From: Orthonyx spaldingii
Lineage: Eukaryota > Chordata > Aves > Passeriformes > Orthonychidae
DNA: 64,000 nt
Assembly: GCA_013397795.1 (NCBI GenBank)
Contig: VZTJ01003574.1
Location: forward strand, 636,848 to 700,847
Direction: 5' to 3'
Program-made: the position numbers and the translations under genes
Notes under the pieces: model-generated
Told to the model about the DNA's origin: nothing
Database searches by the model: none
Seen by the model: only the letters and a program-made list of their open reading frames with translations
Part shown: positions 24,801 through 37,754 of the stretch, piece by piece
Numbering within the stretch: position 1 is the first letter of the stretch
Layout: every line of letters starts with the position of its first letter

Positions 24801-27800
24801 GAAAAGGGAGCTCCTCCAGTTCTCCACTAGTCAAACAGAGATGTCACAGAGCTCACATGCTCCCAGCCCTGGGGAAAGAAGGAGAGGATGGGAAAGGAGA
24901 AAAAGTGCACAACACAGGGCAGAAGACAAAGCCAATTCCATGGAGTTTGTCTGATCACAACAGCAGCATCTAACATGTTATTATTTGGTGTTGCCTGGTA
25001 TCTTTGTACAGTAAGAACTGCAGCACTACTGTAGTACTGGAAAATTGTTCACTACTATACCCTAAAAATACTGATTCCAAACCCTGGCTGCTGCACCATG
25101 CACCCCATAAGGTAAACACAACTAGGAGCCTTGGAGGATAGTGTCTGAATGTTTGTGCTCATTAAGACATCTTTCAGAGAACTGAACAACCACTTTTACC
25201 CTTGAACTGCACTTTAAAAAAGTGTTTAACCCATATACTCAGAGGTAAGAAAACAAGCAACTTGCCATCACTATTAATAGCAGAATTACAGCAAGATGTA
25301 TGAATAAGAGATAATGAATTCCACAGACATCAATCAGAATAACCCAGAGACATTCCAAAATTGGAAAAACAGAACAATACAGTGGGATTCATTCACACAC
25401 TCAACAACTTTCCCCAGGAAAGCTCTGAGGTATGAACAGTCCGTGCATTTGAAATGATCTGTAAAATTAATATTGGAGGTTTGTTTCCTCTTTGCTCAAA
25501 TTAGCTTTTATTCCTACGGAGTCCTACACAGCCCTGAGCAACAACCAGGATCAGAGAAAAAGTGCAGGACTTGAAACAGCCCTTTATCTCTACAGTCATC
25601 AGTACATCACATTTCTACTGACAAAGATTTAGGGAGTTAACGAAAAAGGTTCTTAGCAGTCACGCATTGCTATCACAAAATCAAACATGATAAAACAAGT
25701 GCTGCAGCCCACAAGTGATGAGAAAACAGATGAAGTGGGCAGGGATGACAAGGCTGGAAAAGCAGTGGCAGCCTCTGGCTAGGACTGAAGCGTGCTGCTG
25801 GGATGGGAGTGCAGTCTGGCAGCCGGGGAAGGGGCTGTGTCAGGGTAGGTATGTTCTGAAAGGAGCACTCTAGGGGGAAGAAAAAAGACTAAAGCTGTAA
25901 GAGCTCCTACACATGATGCTGAGGTTCATTAACTGACCACCACTGAAGAAATGGATAAAGGATGTAAGCCATGTGGTTATAGGCTTTCACTCACTCAGAA
26001 ATATCCAGAAAACTAGCTTTTCATGCTTTTTTGTTTCAGTGAGGGCAGGAGGCAAAGATTGAAGAGTTACTTTCATCAAGACTGAAAGTGTGTACCATAG
26101 AAGTCCAAACTAAACTCCAGACCACCTATAGGACACCCTACCCTAAATGCAAACAAAGCTGAGCAGAAAGGAGAAAAATGCACCAAAACTGAAGATAGCA
26201 CTCAAGTACCAGAACGTAAAAAGAACTCCTAGAAGATGATGAAACTGAAACTACACACAAGGATTAACTCCGCACACAACATGTATCAGAAAGACAAAAA
26301 CAAGTTAAATATGCAAAACACAAGTCACTGCTAAGTCTGAGATGATACTATCCAGCACCACCAAGTGTGGATAACATTACATTAACACTGGAAAGTTCTT
26401 AAGTTGTTTGAGCCACCATCAATACATGGAAATCCTAAACAAAGCCACTACTTTGCAAGCAAACTGTAAAAATGTTAGTTTTGTAATTGATATAATTGCT
26501 ATTATTTAAAACAAGTAATCAGTTTCCGTTTGGAGAAAATGTTTATGCAGCCTGTCACCCTTCCAAGGAAATAGCTGTGAAAAATTAATAATCATCTAAA
26601 GCTTGTAGTGCTAGAAATATGGAAGAGCCCATCCACAAGGGAAAGATCCCCCCAGGATCCCCAGCAGGATCAGAACAACCACAATACCAGGAGGGGAGGA
26701 GAACAGCACAGCTGAGAATAGGGAGAACAAAGTTGTAACAGAAATTATTAAAATTAAGCTTTTCAAAAGCTTCATAATATAAACATTAGAGCACTGCATC
26801 CCTTCTTATAAATAAAGCTGTCTGTTCCCAATATGATATTTATGAATGAGGTTAATCTACAAAGAGACAGGACTACAAACATCAGATGGGCAAAATAAAA
26901 TGAATCTCTTAATTCTGAAGTTGGTTATATTACATAGGCTACAGAGCAGGAGACTGGTTTATGTTAGATCCAAGCTGATACAGATGCCAAATGACATTTC
27001 AGAGGCAGAGTGTAGCTGTAAGGAGATATCAGGAAAAGCAGACTGGACACCTCCACAGAAGAAAATAATTATACATCTAAGCACCCAGAAAGCATTCTGA
27101 TATTGTGGCAGACAGAATTAAAGCTGAACAATCTGAAACCTCAGAGGCAATCTAGCTTTGCTCAGCTCATGGGAGGGAGCTTTCCCTTGTACCTAACAAA
27201 CAACCATAAAAATATTTTATGTTAGTTTTATGTACATTGCCTTTTTACTGTTCCTCCTTATTTTCTACATTTGTTTAAATTTATTTTTAATTAGTCACTA
27301 CAAAATATAAAACATCCACATGTTTTTAGTATTTTAACATGAAAATAAACAGCTGCCATCAGCAGTTCACAATGTTCTGTATACCTACATTGATCTTGTT
27401 TGCTACAGAATAATCCTGACAAACAACTATGAGTATTCACTCACAATAATACAGATGCTGACGATAAAGTATATAGGTCTATGATAAAATAACCACGGGG
27501 CATGGCCCACTTGGACAGGACATACAGACACTCCCTTCTGTTAATAAAAGTTTGGCAACCACGTCACACTTCCTACTGCTCCACTGGGTGCAGGGTCCTG
27601 TGAACAAAGTGACATCATCATCATCTCAGAGTAATGTGTGACCTTGTAACTCTTCTCTGTATCGGTGTTGGGAATTCCCGTGTTTCTTACATGAACTAAC
27701 ACTTCCATTTCTGCTGCTTTCTCATTAGAAAAAGCCATCACGTGGATAAAAAAAAAAAAGAGGAATACAACTTGTTTGTGTAAACATTTTTATAAAAGCT

Positions 27801-28850
27801 TTTAAAATCAAAACACCATCTTCAAGTAGCACACGGCTGAAAGAGTATAAGAACAAAACAAACAACACTTGAGGACAACAATATACTTTGAAGCCAAAAA
27901 TTCTTCTAGTAACTAGAAGAAGAGAGAAATATCTGTTTTTAACACATTCTATGCTAAGAAAAGGAAGACTACTCTCAGTATCTTTAGGTAGGTGTATTCA
28001 AATACCTGCTTACCCTTTCAAGTTATTAAAAATTGCAATTTTAAAGGAAGCAAATACAGCATCCCCTTAGGCTCTGGCTACAGTTTTGTGATACAAAGAG
28101 TTCGATGGTAAATTCAGCACGGGGAATTCCCACCTGAGCTCTGCATTCCCTAGAACATCAGCCCTTCTGCTGGACCAACAAACATTTCTAGGATCATGCC
28201 ATGACCCAGAACAGTTACCTAATAACACTCAAATGGAACCTGCACAGCACAGGCCCACAAACACCTGTATTGGTCCTGACCTGAATTGTTCCTCTCCTGA
28301 AGAGGAGAGTAGGGCAGGTGGAACTAGGTGAGGACAGAAGGTGACCACTTACTTAGTCAGCAGTTCTATCTTTCATCTTGTAAAACAAACAAAGGAGAAC
28401 CCAGCCTGCATGCTGGCAGAAAAGAACATTTTCCAGCTGTTAACGATTATTATTACTAACGAGCAATAATTGTCCATAGCATCCATCAAATTGTTTATGT
28501 ATGGGGCAAGCCAATGTTGTAAATATATTTATTTTCACCACATCCTTCAAATAATACAAGTAATTGTAAATCAACTTATTTACTTTATATAATTGCTTCC
28601 CCAAAATTTGAAGCTATTTTAAAAATTCTGTACTCCTTACAATTTTTACTTGTGACTTGTTTTCATGATGGAAATAATTTTTTGGCCAGGAGCCCATATT
28701 TAACATATATTAAATCCCTGTTTAGGCTAAACAGCCACATAAGCACTTCTCCCTACCAGGAGCTGGACAAATCCTAACCCTTACACAATCTCCCAAAGGG
28801 TCACAGCCAGTTTTCTATAACAATGTATATTCCCAACCCCATTCACTCAC

Positions 28851-29001
28851 CACTTTCATCAAGTAAGTCCTCCTCGTCATCCCCATCATTGTCCTCCTCC
28901 ATCGCCTCCTCCTCATCTTCCTCCTCCTCCTCTTCCATATCCTCCTGCTCCAAGTCCGGGTCCAGGTCCGGATCACTCCCTGAGATTGACTCGTCTGACA
29001 T
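28851..29001 (-). CDS. RAD54L2: RAD54L2 coding exon 2 with start codon, residues 1-50
   Basis: RAD54L2 is a nuclear SNF2-family ATPase, known as androgen-receptor-interacting protein 4 and as a factor that counters trapped topoisomerase II. This exon encodes its N-terminus, MSDESISGSDPDLDPDLEQE and then a glutamate/aspartate run. The human protein begins MSDESASGSDPDLDPDVELE, which fixes both gene identity and start codon (29001-28999). Of the first 50 residues, 30 are Asp or Glu, so the DNA is a GAG/GAA/GAT-rich low-complexity tract. The donor is AGTG|GTGAGT, with GT at 28849-28850, and one base is carried to the next exon. The ATG has A at -3, a fair initiation context, but two upstream ATGs lie in the same exon. 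Together the four coding exons give about 207 residues of a protein of roughly 1,470 in mammals. Confidence 0.95.
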
Positions 29002-29057
29002 GATTCCCAGTGGTGCTCCTTGTGCATTACCTGCTCATGTTCTACCGTGAGGCAGCC
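29002..29057 (-). other. RAD54L2: RAD54L2 5' UTR part of the start-codon exon
   Basis: The exon begins after the acceptor TTGTCTGTCCTTTCAG (AG at 29058-29059). The 56 leader bases end at the start codon. They contain two upstream ATGs. The first (29036-29038) opens the four-codon frame ATG AGC AGG TAA. The second (29025-29027) shares the last bases of that stop and reads out of frame into the coding region. I infer that this leader joins the GC-rich exon near 50.06 kb; other non-coding exons in between cannot be excluded. Confidence 0.75.
29027..29038 (-). CDS. Four-codon upstream ORF in the RAD54L2 leader
   Basis: ATG AGC AGG TAA encodes Met-Ser-Arg and lies 26 bases upstream of the main start codon (from the end of the stop). 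Its ATG has A at -3, a reasonable context, and A at +4. The stop overlaps the next ATG as TAATG, the arrangement that allows a terminating ribosome to restart. It is plausible translational control, seen only in sequence; whether ribosomes use it is unknown. Confidence 0.45.
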   Translation of the reverse strand: MSR

Positions 29058-31332
29058 CTGAAAGGACAGACAAGAGGTGCATGAGCCCAGCAAATCCCAG
29101 CTTTTGAGCCTCAAGGCTCAACATCACAGCAAGACTACTGTACATAAAAAACCAAATAACAACCTTAGATATCAGACAAAGCACAAAATCCTGTGGAGAA
29201 AACAGATGCCATAAGAAATGGATCATAATGATACAGGCCCAGCATTGAAGAATTGCCATCTCTTCATTGGTATCCTTGACAAGCACACAGCAGAAAGATT
29301 CCTGGTATCAATGTCTGATTATTCAGAGATGCAAAAAATTAATTCCAAACATGAAGGACAGAAAAAAGGATCAGTCTCCGCAACTCCTCTGGATACCCTG
29401 ATCCCTGCAAACACCATCACAGTGTGCAGACGTGGGTCAGAACAGAAACCCTCTCCTACCTCAGCTGTACCTGCTGCAAAGGTCACCCAGCCCCTCATCA
29501 CAGCCTGGCTGAACTCTCTGATCCAGCCACGCAGCAAAAACACTGTTACCTTCATAATTTGGGCAGAAGACAACAAAGATTCAGTTTCTAAAGGTTGAAC
29601 TCCCTTTGTAGAACACGGCAAGGAGTAAACACAAATGAAGGATGGATCAGACAAAATTTGCATTTCCTTTCTCTCAAGGACAAGGACTGGGGCTGGCTGT
29701 GCATAACTTCCCTGTTACACCACTCCAGTGCATCACAGCAGAAGTTCTGGCAGAACACAAAAATAAAGCCTGGAGAGAAGACCAGGGCAATCACAAAGTC
29801 ACAAGTTTATCTGTTCAGATCATGCACTGTCACTTCTGGACAGGAATGGGTACTCCTGAGCACTCCTCTTCCATACACACAGAATGATCCTAAAGGAGTT
29901 GTGTAAGATGGATGAAAAGAAACAACCAAGAAAGGAAAACAAAGAAGGCATCTTGATCTTAAGGAACACAAGCAAAGGATGTATTCAAAGATCAAGCTGC
30001 AGAAGAATTACTACCCACACATTCTCCAGAAAGCTTTAAAGAATGATGAAGGAAACATTTCCTCATCCCTCACTTTCCACTGCCCCCTACTTATACCACA
30101 TCTCCACTGGAAACTATAAAATGTTTGAGAACTAATCAGACACTTAAAAAAAAAATAAAGCCCAAACTTCTAAGTAGATAAGGCAGTTCAAATACCTATA
30201 AACACTTAAAACTTCATTTCATTTAACACTTAAATTTCATTTTCAGCTGTGTTTCAGCTGTTACCAGATCACCTCAGAAATCTGAAGGTTAAAGACAACT
30301 CAACACCCCTGTAGCAGGGCTGAAAATCTAACTGTTGAGTATGCTGAATTATTCCAGCTAAACTCATCAGCTCCTGCTCTGCCCCTCTCAGCTCCTCAAT
30401 AACACTGAAGAGTGTCAGAAAGAAAGCAAACACAGGGAAGAGGAGGCTCTGCAGAGATTGGTTTTGGAACAGGAAGCCTTTCACCACTCAGTCCCAGGAG
30501 CACTTTACCACCAGGCAGAGATAACTGAAGTCCCTACACTATTACACGTGTCACACAAAATAAGTTGGCTCAGTCAAGCAGATGGTAGAAAAGGCCAAAA
30601 TCTGAATTAGCTCCAGTGGAACTGAGCCGGTTTACACAAGCCAAAGATATTAATTCAGCTTCTGTGGTCTGCTGGTAGGCAGGTACAAGCCCAGTTGCTG
30701 TCAGGTTGCTGCAATACGGTCACCTCTAGCATCACTTGTTTTCTGGTGTCTGGTGACTTCAGTCAAGGGCTGCAGACACAAAGCCAGCTATTATCAGAAG
30801 TTTTTCCTAACAAATGTTGTGCTGAAGTCTATGTGCATTTCAAAACAGTGGCTTATTTTTCCTTTTACATAACAAGAATGTTCCCTTCCAGCTGATATTC
30901 AGCCCTAATGAAAACAAACATATTCAAACTTGTAACTTGCAAAGCTGCCTGGTTCCTTACATTACAGGAGATGATCAACAGGGTTACCTTTGTGGGTCAT
31001 CTGGGATTTCAAGGGGATTTATTTATTCCCATGTTGTTCATACTGTGCTATAAACCACCTTGAAACCATATCCACAGAAGCACATTTTAAAATTTCTAAG
31101 TTTTACTATCCCAGCAACCTGACCATGACCAAAACAAAAACCAAACCAACCAACCAAAGAAACACAAACACTGCTAATATGGCAGGAATGAACTCTCATC
31201 TACAAACAGAAAAAGCACAAGTGCTGTAATGTCACTAAATGCTCCAGGTCAAAGAATGACACATGATACAGTTTCTCCCACCAGTATCCTCCTGTGTGTC
31301 ATCTCTCATGTTCCATCATTTGTTCTAGAACC

Positions 31333-31382
31333 TTAAAAAACAAAACAAAACAAAACCAAAAATCCCAAATCAAAACACAAAA
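31333..31382. repeat. A-rich (AAAAC)-type simple repeat
   Basis: About ten imperfect units of AAAAC/CAAAA. It could be the tail of a retroposed sequence, but no element is recognisable beside it. Confidence 0.7.
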
Positions 31383-34300
31383 CCCTCTGAAAATTGTTTA
31401 AAGGCAAGGATATGGGTCCCCGTATTTCTATAGATAAAATCAAAACCAGTGGAGAGCAGTTCTGCCTCAGACTGGAGCAAAAAAGGATTTGAATCCAAGC
31501 TTTATTTTTGTTTAGCAGTAAGTACACGTTCTGTGTAAGCCAACTCCTGACACCCGCTCGGCAGCCACGGCCATATGCAGGAGAGTTAAACAGAAGCTTC
31601 TGAGAAGACTTAATTAAATCTTGCAGAGCTGGGTGAAACAAAGATGGTTAAACTCCTCTGTGCCTATTGTGGTGCTGCCGTTTATCTCGCTGCCTCTCCT
31701 CCCCCGAGCCGGGTGTCGGGAGGGCTCCCACCCTGCCTGGTGGCAGCAGGTACGCGGTGCTCAGCCCAGAGCCTGCCCTCGTTTCTCACACCGATCTGAC
31801 CCAGTTCGGAGCCTCCCACCAAGGGGAATTACACAACAGGGCCAGATTGTGGCTGCCGCTACTGTTTCATGGCTGAGTTATTCCAACCTGCCCCATCTCC
31901 TGCCTTTCCACACGCAGGCACACTGTGCTCAGTGTTTAATCGCTGCAGGAAGGGCACTTTGCGAGAGATAAACTGATCACCTGCCACTGGACTCTTCCCA
32001 GTCCCGCTCTGGAGCGGCCGGGAGCTGCCCCCCGAGGGGGATGTGTGCCTCAGGAGGGTTACAGCTCCAAAAAATCCAAATCAAACTCTGCACCACCCGT
32101 ACAGCAGACAGCCTTCCAGCACAGCCCCTCAACAGAGGTGAGGCTGCTGAGAAACCGGGGCGAGAGATTAGGGGGAAACACTTGGAAAAATTCCTCTTGC
32201 TTACTCAGGGAGGAGAAAAGAGCTGTCATGTTTATCCTACCCAGAAGTTAAACCCTGCAATCAACTGCACATCAAATTAACATCCAAGACAGCCTCTCTC
32301 ATGTATTATGTCCTGTCTTTCAACAAAGATAAAAATAGTTCTGAAGTTTTTTGGGCTTTGCTTTTTTAAGGTAGAACACTTCAGATAGTAAGTAAATGCC
32401 ATGTGCTGATGACTGCCTCCTCCTCAGCCTGCACAGAAAGGAGGCCCACTTCTGGATGAGGAAACCTTGAGAATCTGGACACATTTTTGTTGTCCTCATG
32501 TTTTTCTTTCACTCTGCAAAGCTTTAAAATCACTTCTTACATATAAAGTTGAGGGAGAAATGTGAAAGCAACTTTTCCCCTTCTCCATGACAGCTGTTCA
32601 CAGCACGGTCGTGCACGCCACAAGCCAAACTCTTCGGTGAAACTGCAACCATCAGGGGATGTGGGGCCATTTCTGTACATCACTTTCATCAGAGGACCAC
32701 CAGCACTGTAAATACTAAACCATTATTTAATTAACTACTACAAATACCATCGAGTAAAAAGCAAGGATGCAGGACAAGGCAGAATGAAGTCCTTCCTCAC
32801 TTGAGAAGGAGGAACAGGGTTCCTCTGTACCTACGGAAAGCCACAAAAGCCAAAGTGACTTTGCAGAAGGTCTTTGCCCACTACAACACAAGTGATTTAG
32901 GCACAGGCCATGCTCATTCCTGAATACACATCCATCCCATGCAAATCCCCTCAGAAAGGGCAGGTTTAACACTAATGCTCCTCCACTGCTGAACAGTAAA
33001 GAGGATTCCATCACCTCCCCAACCTCCAGCCAAGCTCAATATCTGGGACTCATCAAGATTTGTCCCTTAAAGCCTGTTTTGTAACCAAGACTTCGCACTG
33101 GCCATTGTGGTGCCTGGCCATAGAAACAGGATCAAGCACACAGGCAAATCACAGGAGGACTTGCACAGACAGTTTAATAAAAACAGATATTTCTAAGTCT
33201 GTACTGTATTACGCTCTTCAGTCGCTGTTACACAGTCATGTTTTATGGTAATAATAATTTCCTTTTATGTTTTTCTTTTTTGTTGGGCAGCAAAAGAGTA
33301 AAACGGTTGGTTGGGGCCGCAAGATTGCTCTTAATACACTCAGCTCACACACAAACACTCCAGACTGGATGCGTGTGAAGGTAACTGCTGGTTCCTCGGG
33401 GGAAATCTGATCTGTGTGTTAGATCACTATTAGCACCATTTTGGTATCTCATAGGCAGCCTTCAGTATTTAGAAGAACATTATTCTAAAGCACACAGCTG
33501 CCTCAGTAAAGGAGTCTTGAGCTTAAGCTTCTCTACGACAAAAAATCTTGTAAAAGTTTGCAAGCGATAACTTGAAATGTTATTGCAAAATAACAATTAG
33601 TACTTCTCTGTTCAATTTAAAAATCTAGTAAGAAATAAAAATGAGACCAGTAGTTTTGGACAGTTTGATTCTGACAAACACTAGAATTTCTCTGATTTAC
33701 ATTATGCAACATATTAACACCTCTATGAAATTATCATGTAAAAAATGGTGATGGTGGGGAATCGCCTAAAAGGATTAATATTTTCCAAAAAGGAGTCAAC
33801 AGTTTTACTATACTAGTCCAGCAGACCCCTACATGCTTCAAACAAAGCAAAGAAGTGCTGACTGAAAAATCAACAGGAACTTATTCCCCCCCAAACTGCA
33901 TTTAAAGCCATCCTTAATTGATTACTTCATGATTCAAATCCCTTCTTCCTTTGCAGCCCGAGATTGTTGAGACTCCAGCTACGCAGTTTCTGTGCTGTGA
34001 CTCACAGCTAACTGGTGGCCACACGCTGCTGGCTGGGAAGGAAGAAAAAAATTCCCCTCCTTAATTTCATCTTGTTCAAATCGCAAACAAAGTAAGTGCC
34101 ATTGATCCCCTCAAAGTGGTGTGTTCTCCACAGGAATATTAAGCTGAAGGAAAAGGAAGCAGCCTGTAAAATTATAAACTGGGGAGCATCTGCTTGTCCT
34201 GGACCACCCTTCCGAGGAAGGCAAGTGTGCTTCTCCCCACCCCATGTAAATATTGGACAATGGATCTAGTCTTCACCCACGCTGGATGTGAGTATTAAGG

Positions 34301-37300
34301 AGCCCACTGTGATTTGTGGGGAACAGGAACTGAGAGAAAAAAATAACAGACTGCTTTTAAAAACACATCCATGTATCAGTTTTGAGAGAGTTGCAGGACC
34401 TGCTTTTTTATTCACTCCAGGCTAACAATCTCCCTCCTAAAAGGCACCACAAAACTAAAACCAGCCTGAAACTGGTTGTTCCCTGACAACATAAACAACA
34501 AAAGCTGCTGCAAGAAAGAGTGGGAGAAATGAAAAAAAAAAAAACAAAACAAAAACACCCAAAAACCCTAAAAGCAACCCATAAAGAAAGAAAAGGGAGA
34601 GCTAATCCTTCCCCTCTGCTGACATGACAGTGCTGGCACTGAGAATGTGACAATGAACATTACATAAGGCCTGGCTCCCACTGCGATCCGAACAAAAAGA
34701 GCCAGCGTGAGTCAATGGCAGCATCTGCAGCTCCTTACACAACCTGAGCATCCATCACCTGCTGCGGGAGCCGCCCGCCAGCCACGGGGTCCTGCTCTCC
34801 TGCTGCTCGGGAGGGAACACCCTACTGCTGGCAGGGGCAACGCTGTGTAACCCTTAAAGAAAACCTGAACTCTCCTTAAGATGCCAGCGCTCCCTTCCTC
34901 ACAGGCTTGGCAAGGCTCTTCACCTCTGGACAGAGCCAGCAGAAATGGGCAATTGTTTTTGTTTGTATTTATGCATGTATATATAGATCTGTATATAATT
35001 ATTTGCCTAATCACTGATGCATTGCTTCCAAAAGCAATTTTGTTTAATCATATTAAAGCAGAAACTGACTTCCTATAAGCCAACTCTTTCCTTTCAAATA
35101 CTCAAAATGTCCTCACCAGTGAACCACCATAGAAGAGCAGTTTGTTCTGTACTGCATAAAAGTTCAGGCTACCAGAGGTAAGAAGCATGTGATCAGTCTT
35201 GCTTCCAGTAATCACTGACATTCATCTGGATTAATACCATCATAAACTAACAAAAATTTTCTCTCTTACTTCCCAGAATCTCCATCTATGTTTTTAGCTT
35301 TGTCAACTTCTATATAAATGGCAGTTGCATTACCTGCTACAGAAAATGTAGGGAAAAGGAAACGCTCCTTCCATGATCACAGTTTCTTTCAAAGCAATAA
35401 AAGCCACTTTTGAGTGTGCTGTTACATGTTTTGCCCATGATGCTACAGCTATAGAGAAAACAACCAAGATCTGCATGAGGAGTAGAACCCTGAGAAAATA
35501 TTTCAAATTATAGGGAAAACTCAATAGTAGGGCACAGTGTGTCAGGATTCCAAGTAATATTCAATATATTTTATATAGCAGATTAATTTGGGAAAGACTC
35601 GCCTACCTTGCATTAACGATAACCCTTCTCAAATTCCAAAAGATAGGTTTGAAAAGTCAGCTCATAGGAGAGGTGTGCCAAGCCTTCTCTTCATGAACAC
35701 CCAAACTATGCCAAGATGTGAGCCAATTCCCAAGCAGGAAAGATACAGATAACTGGAAGACCCTTCTAGAGTTTAAACTCGTGTCATACATAGGTGCCAG
35801 AGAAGAAGTTATGTAATAAATCAAGACTAAATTACATAAACAGAAGCAGTGGAAGAGAGGAGTGAAAAGGCACAGAGCTATTCCCCTCTCAAGGAAAGAT
35901 CAGTCACTGTCAGCACAAAGAATCACAGACGTCTGGGAGCTTGATGCTTCATCCTTCTCCCTCTTCAAAACTGGACTTGAAACCTGAGGCTCTGGTTTAT
36001 GTCGTTTGCAGAAAAAGGAAGAGTTCCACAAGGGTTTGTTCCTCTTTTTTCCCTACCACACCTCCAGCAATGATAATTACACCAGGGACAAGGAAGTATC
36101 ACTTATGCCACCTACAGTTTACCAAAGAAACTTGAACATGAGCAAAAACAAGAAAGAGGAAAACCAAAAAATCCTGAAGTAGGAGGAAATGGAAATAAAC
36201 AGTTTTGAACTCATGTGATATGAAGATGACAGTTCGCATATGTTAGACCCAATTTGGTGCCAAGTAATCAGACATTAAACTAATTTTTATTGGATTCCAG
36301 CGTAGATTAAAAATCCATTAAAGGATTAAAAACTGTCATAAAATTCTTTCGGAGTCATTCCCTCCCTGCAACACTGCACAGCGCTGGAGAAACTTAAACA
36401 TTAAGCACCACTTTTCTGCTAGTTTTGAGAACAAAGTTCACCAAAACCTGTTGATCTTTGCCTTTCCCACTAAACAGATGAAAATCAAACACACTGATCT
36501 TTACATATCCCACACAAATCCATCTGCTTTGATAACACTTAACATTGACACTATAGGCAGCTCACATGGAAAGCAACTGGATGAAAGAGCCTCCTGTGGT
36601 TCTGTCCTTAGTAATGGAAGAGACACTTTGGTTGTGTTTTGCTGGTTGAAAACTTCCCAATGGTTTGGACTGGCCTGAAAGGGAAAAGAATGCAGCTTAC
36701 TGCCTCTCCCCATGGAGCACAAATAACCCGACACACTGCTGAGGGGGTCATTTGGATACACATAAAAATTACCCCAATGGAGATAATAAATACTATTTCA
36801 CAAAAGAAATAGAGCTATGAGTCTCATGATATGCATATTACACATTTAGCTTATAAAATTGTGAGTATACGACTCTACATGCTGGAGTTTACTTCCAAAA
36901 GAGCTTTAAAAGCAGCACAATGCAGGCTGGGCTAAGGAGATACACAAATATTAGCAGGAAGATAATACATCCTGTGGGACACCATACACTTTCAGTAAAC
37001 ATATCCAATGGTCCTGTCCCTATTTATGCTAAACAGGATATTAACTACCAACCAGCACAAGCACATCCAGTCTTAAGACAGGAAGGAGCAATTGGAAAGG
37101 GACATATTAACAAATTACTGTAAAACACCGTTTGACAAATAAGCACCACAACAGTCATCTAGAGAAGTAGCTGCTGGCTACCAAACACAGCTCTTTCAGA
37201 GTAAAAATGTCACTATCTCCCAAGTGTATAAATTCACTTAACTTTTGTTAATGCTAGCAATGTCTTTTGCAGTACTTGTTCTTACCAAACACACAATACT

Positions 37301-37754
37301 ATATATTCACACCCACACAGAATCCACAACGTTCATTTCCAATATTCAGAAGCAGAATGACAAAGCATTTGGCTGTGATCTTCAAAAAACCCACAACCTT
37401 TTGGGTATTCTTTCACTCAAAGTTAAGATCAAGTCTCAGTCAAGTGCCTTCCTCAAATGATCACTTTTTCTATCAAAGCCCATTTAGCATTAGAAAATAC
37501 TGCTTGACTGGCAGCCGTGCCCAGTGAGCAAGAAGAGAGAGAGCAGCAGGAAAGTCAGGTCTTCTCATGTCTTCTTGCCTTGTTACCATCCCAAGTGAAG
37601 GCAACCATATGTTTTAAGAAGTTAGCATCCCTACAGTCAGATGCTGTTATCAAATACAACAGGAATGGAATTTCTTGCCTTACTTCTATTTTCTCCCCTC
37701 CTTTTCAATTATTGAAATCTAACTTAATAGTTAGATTATTGGATTATTAGTCTT

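Larger units (their letters stand above)
3706..28850 (-). other. RAD54L2 intron 2 (25 kb)
   Basis: A long intron bordered by the donor after exon 2 and the acceptor before exon 3. It has no long open frame with recognisable protein content. Its repeats, GC-rich patches and AT-rich block are listed separately. The stretches 3.7-5.4, 5.8-9.2, 9.9-12.0, 13.1-14.9, 15.6-16.7, 17.4-18.9, 21.8-23.7 and 24.9-28.8 kb look like ordinary unique intron. Confidence 0.9.

Noticed and set aside
28823..29050. Serine-rich plus-strand frame opposite the RAD54L2 start exon
   Set aside because: It is the complement of the GAG/GAA acidic tract in the real coding exon.
33930..33950. GATTCAAATCCC, resembling a tRNA B box
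   Set aside because: There is no matching A box or cloverleaf around it.
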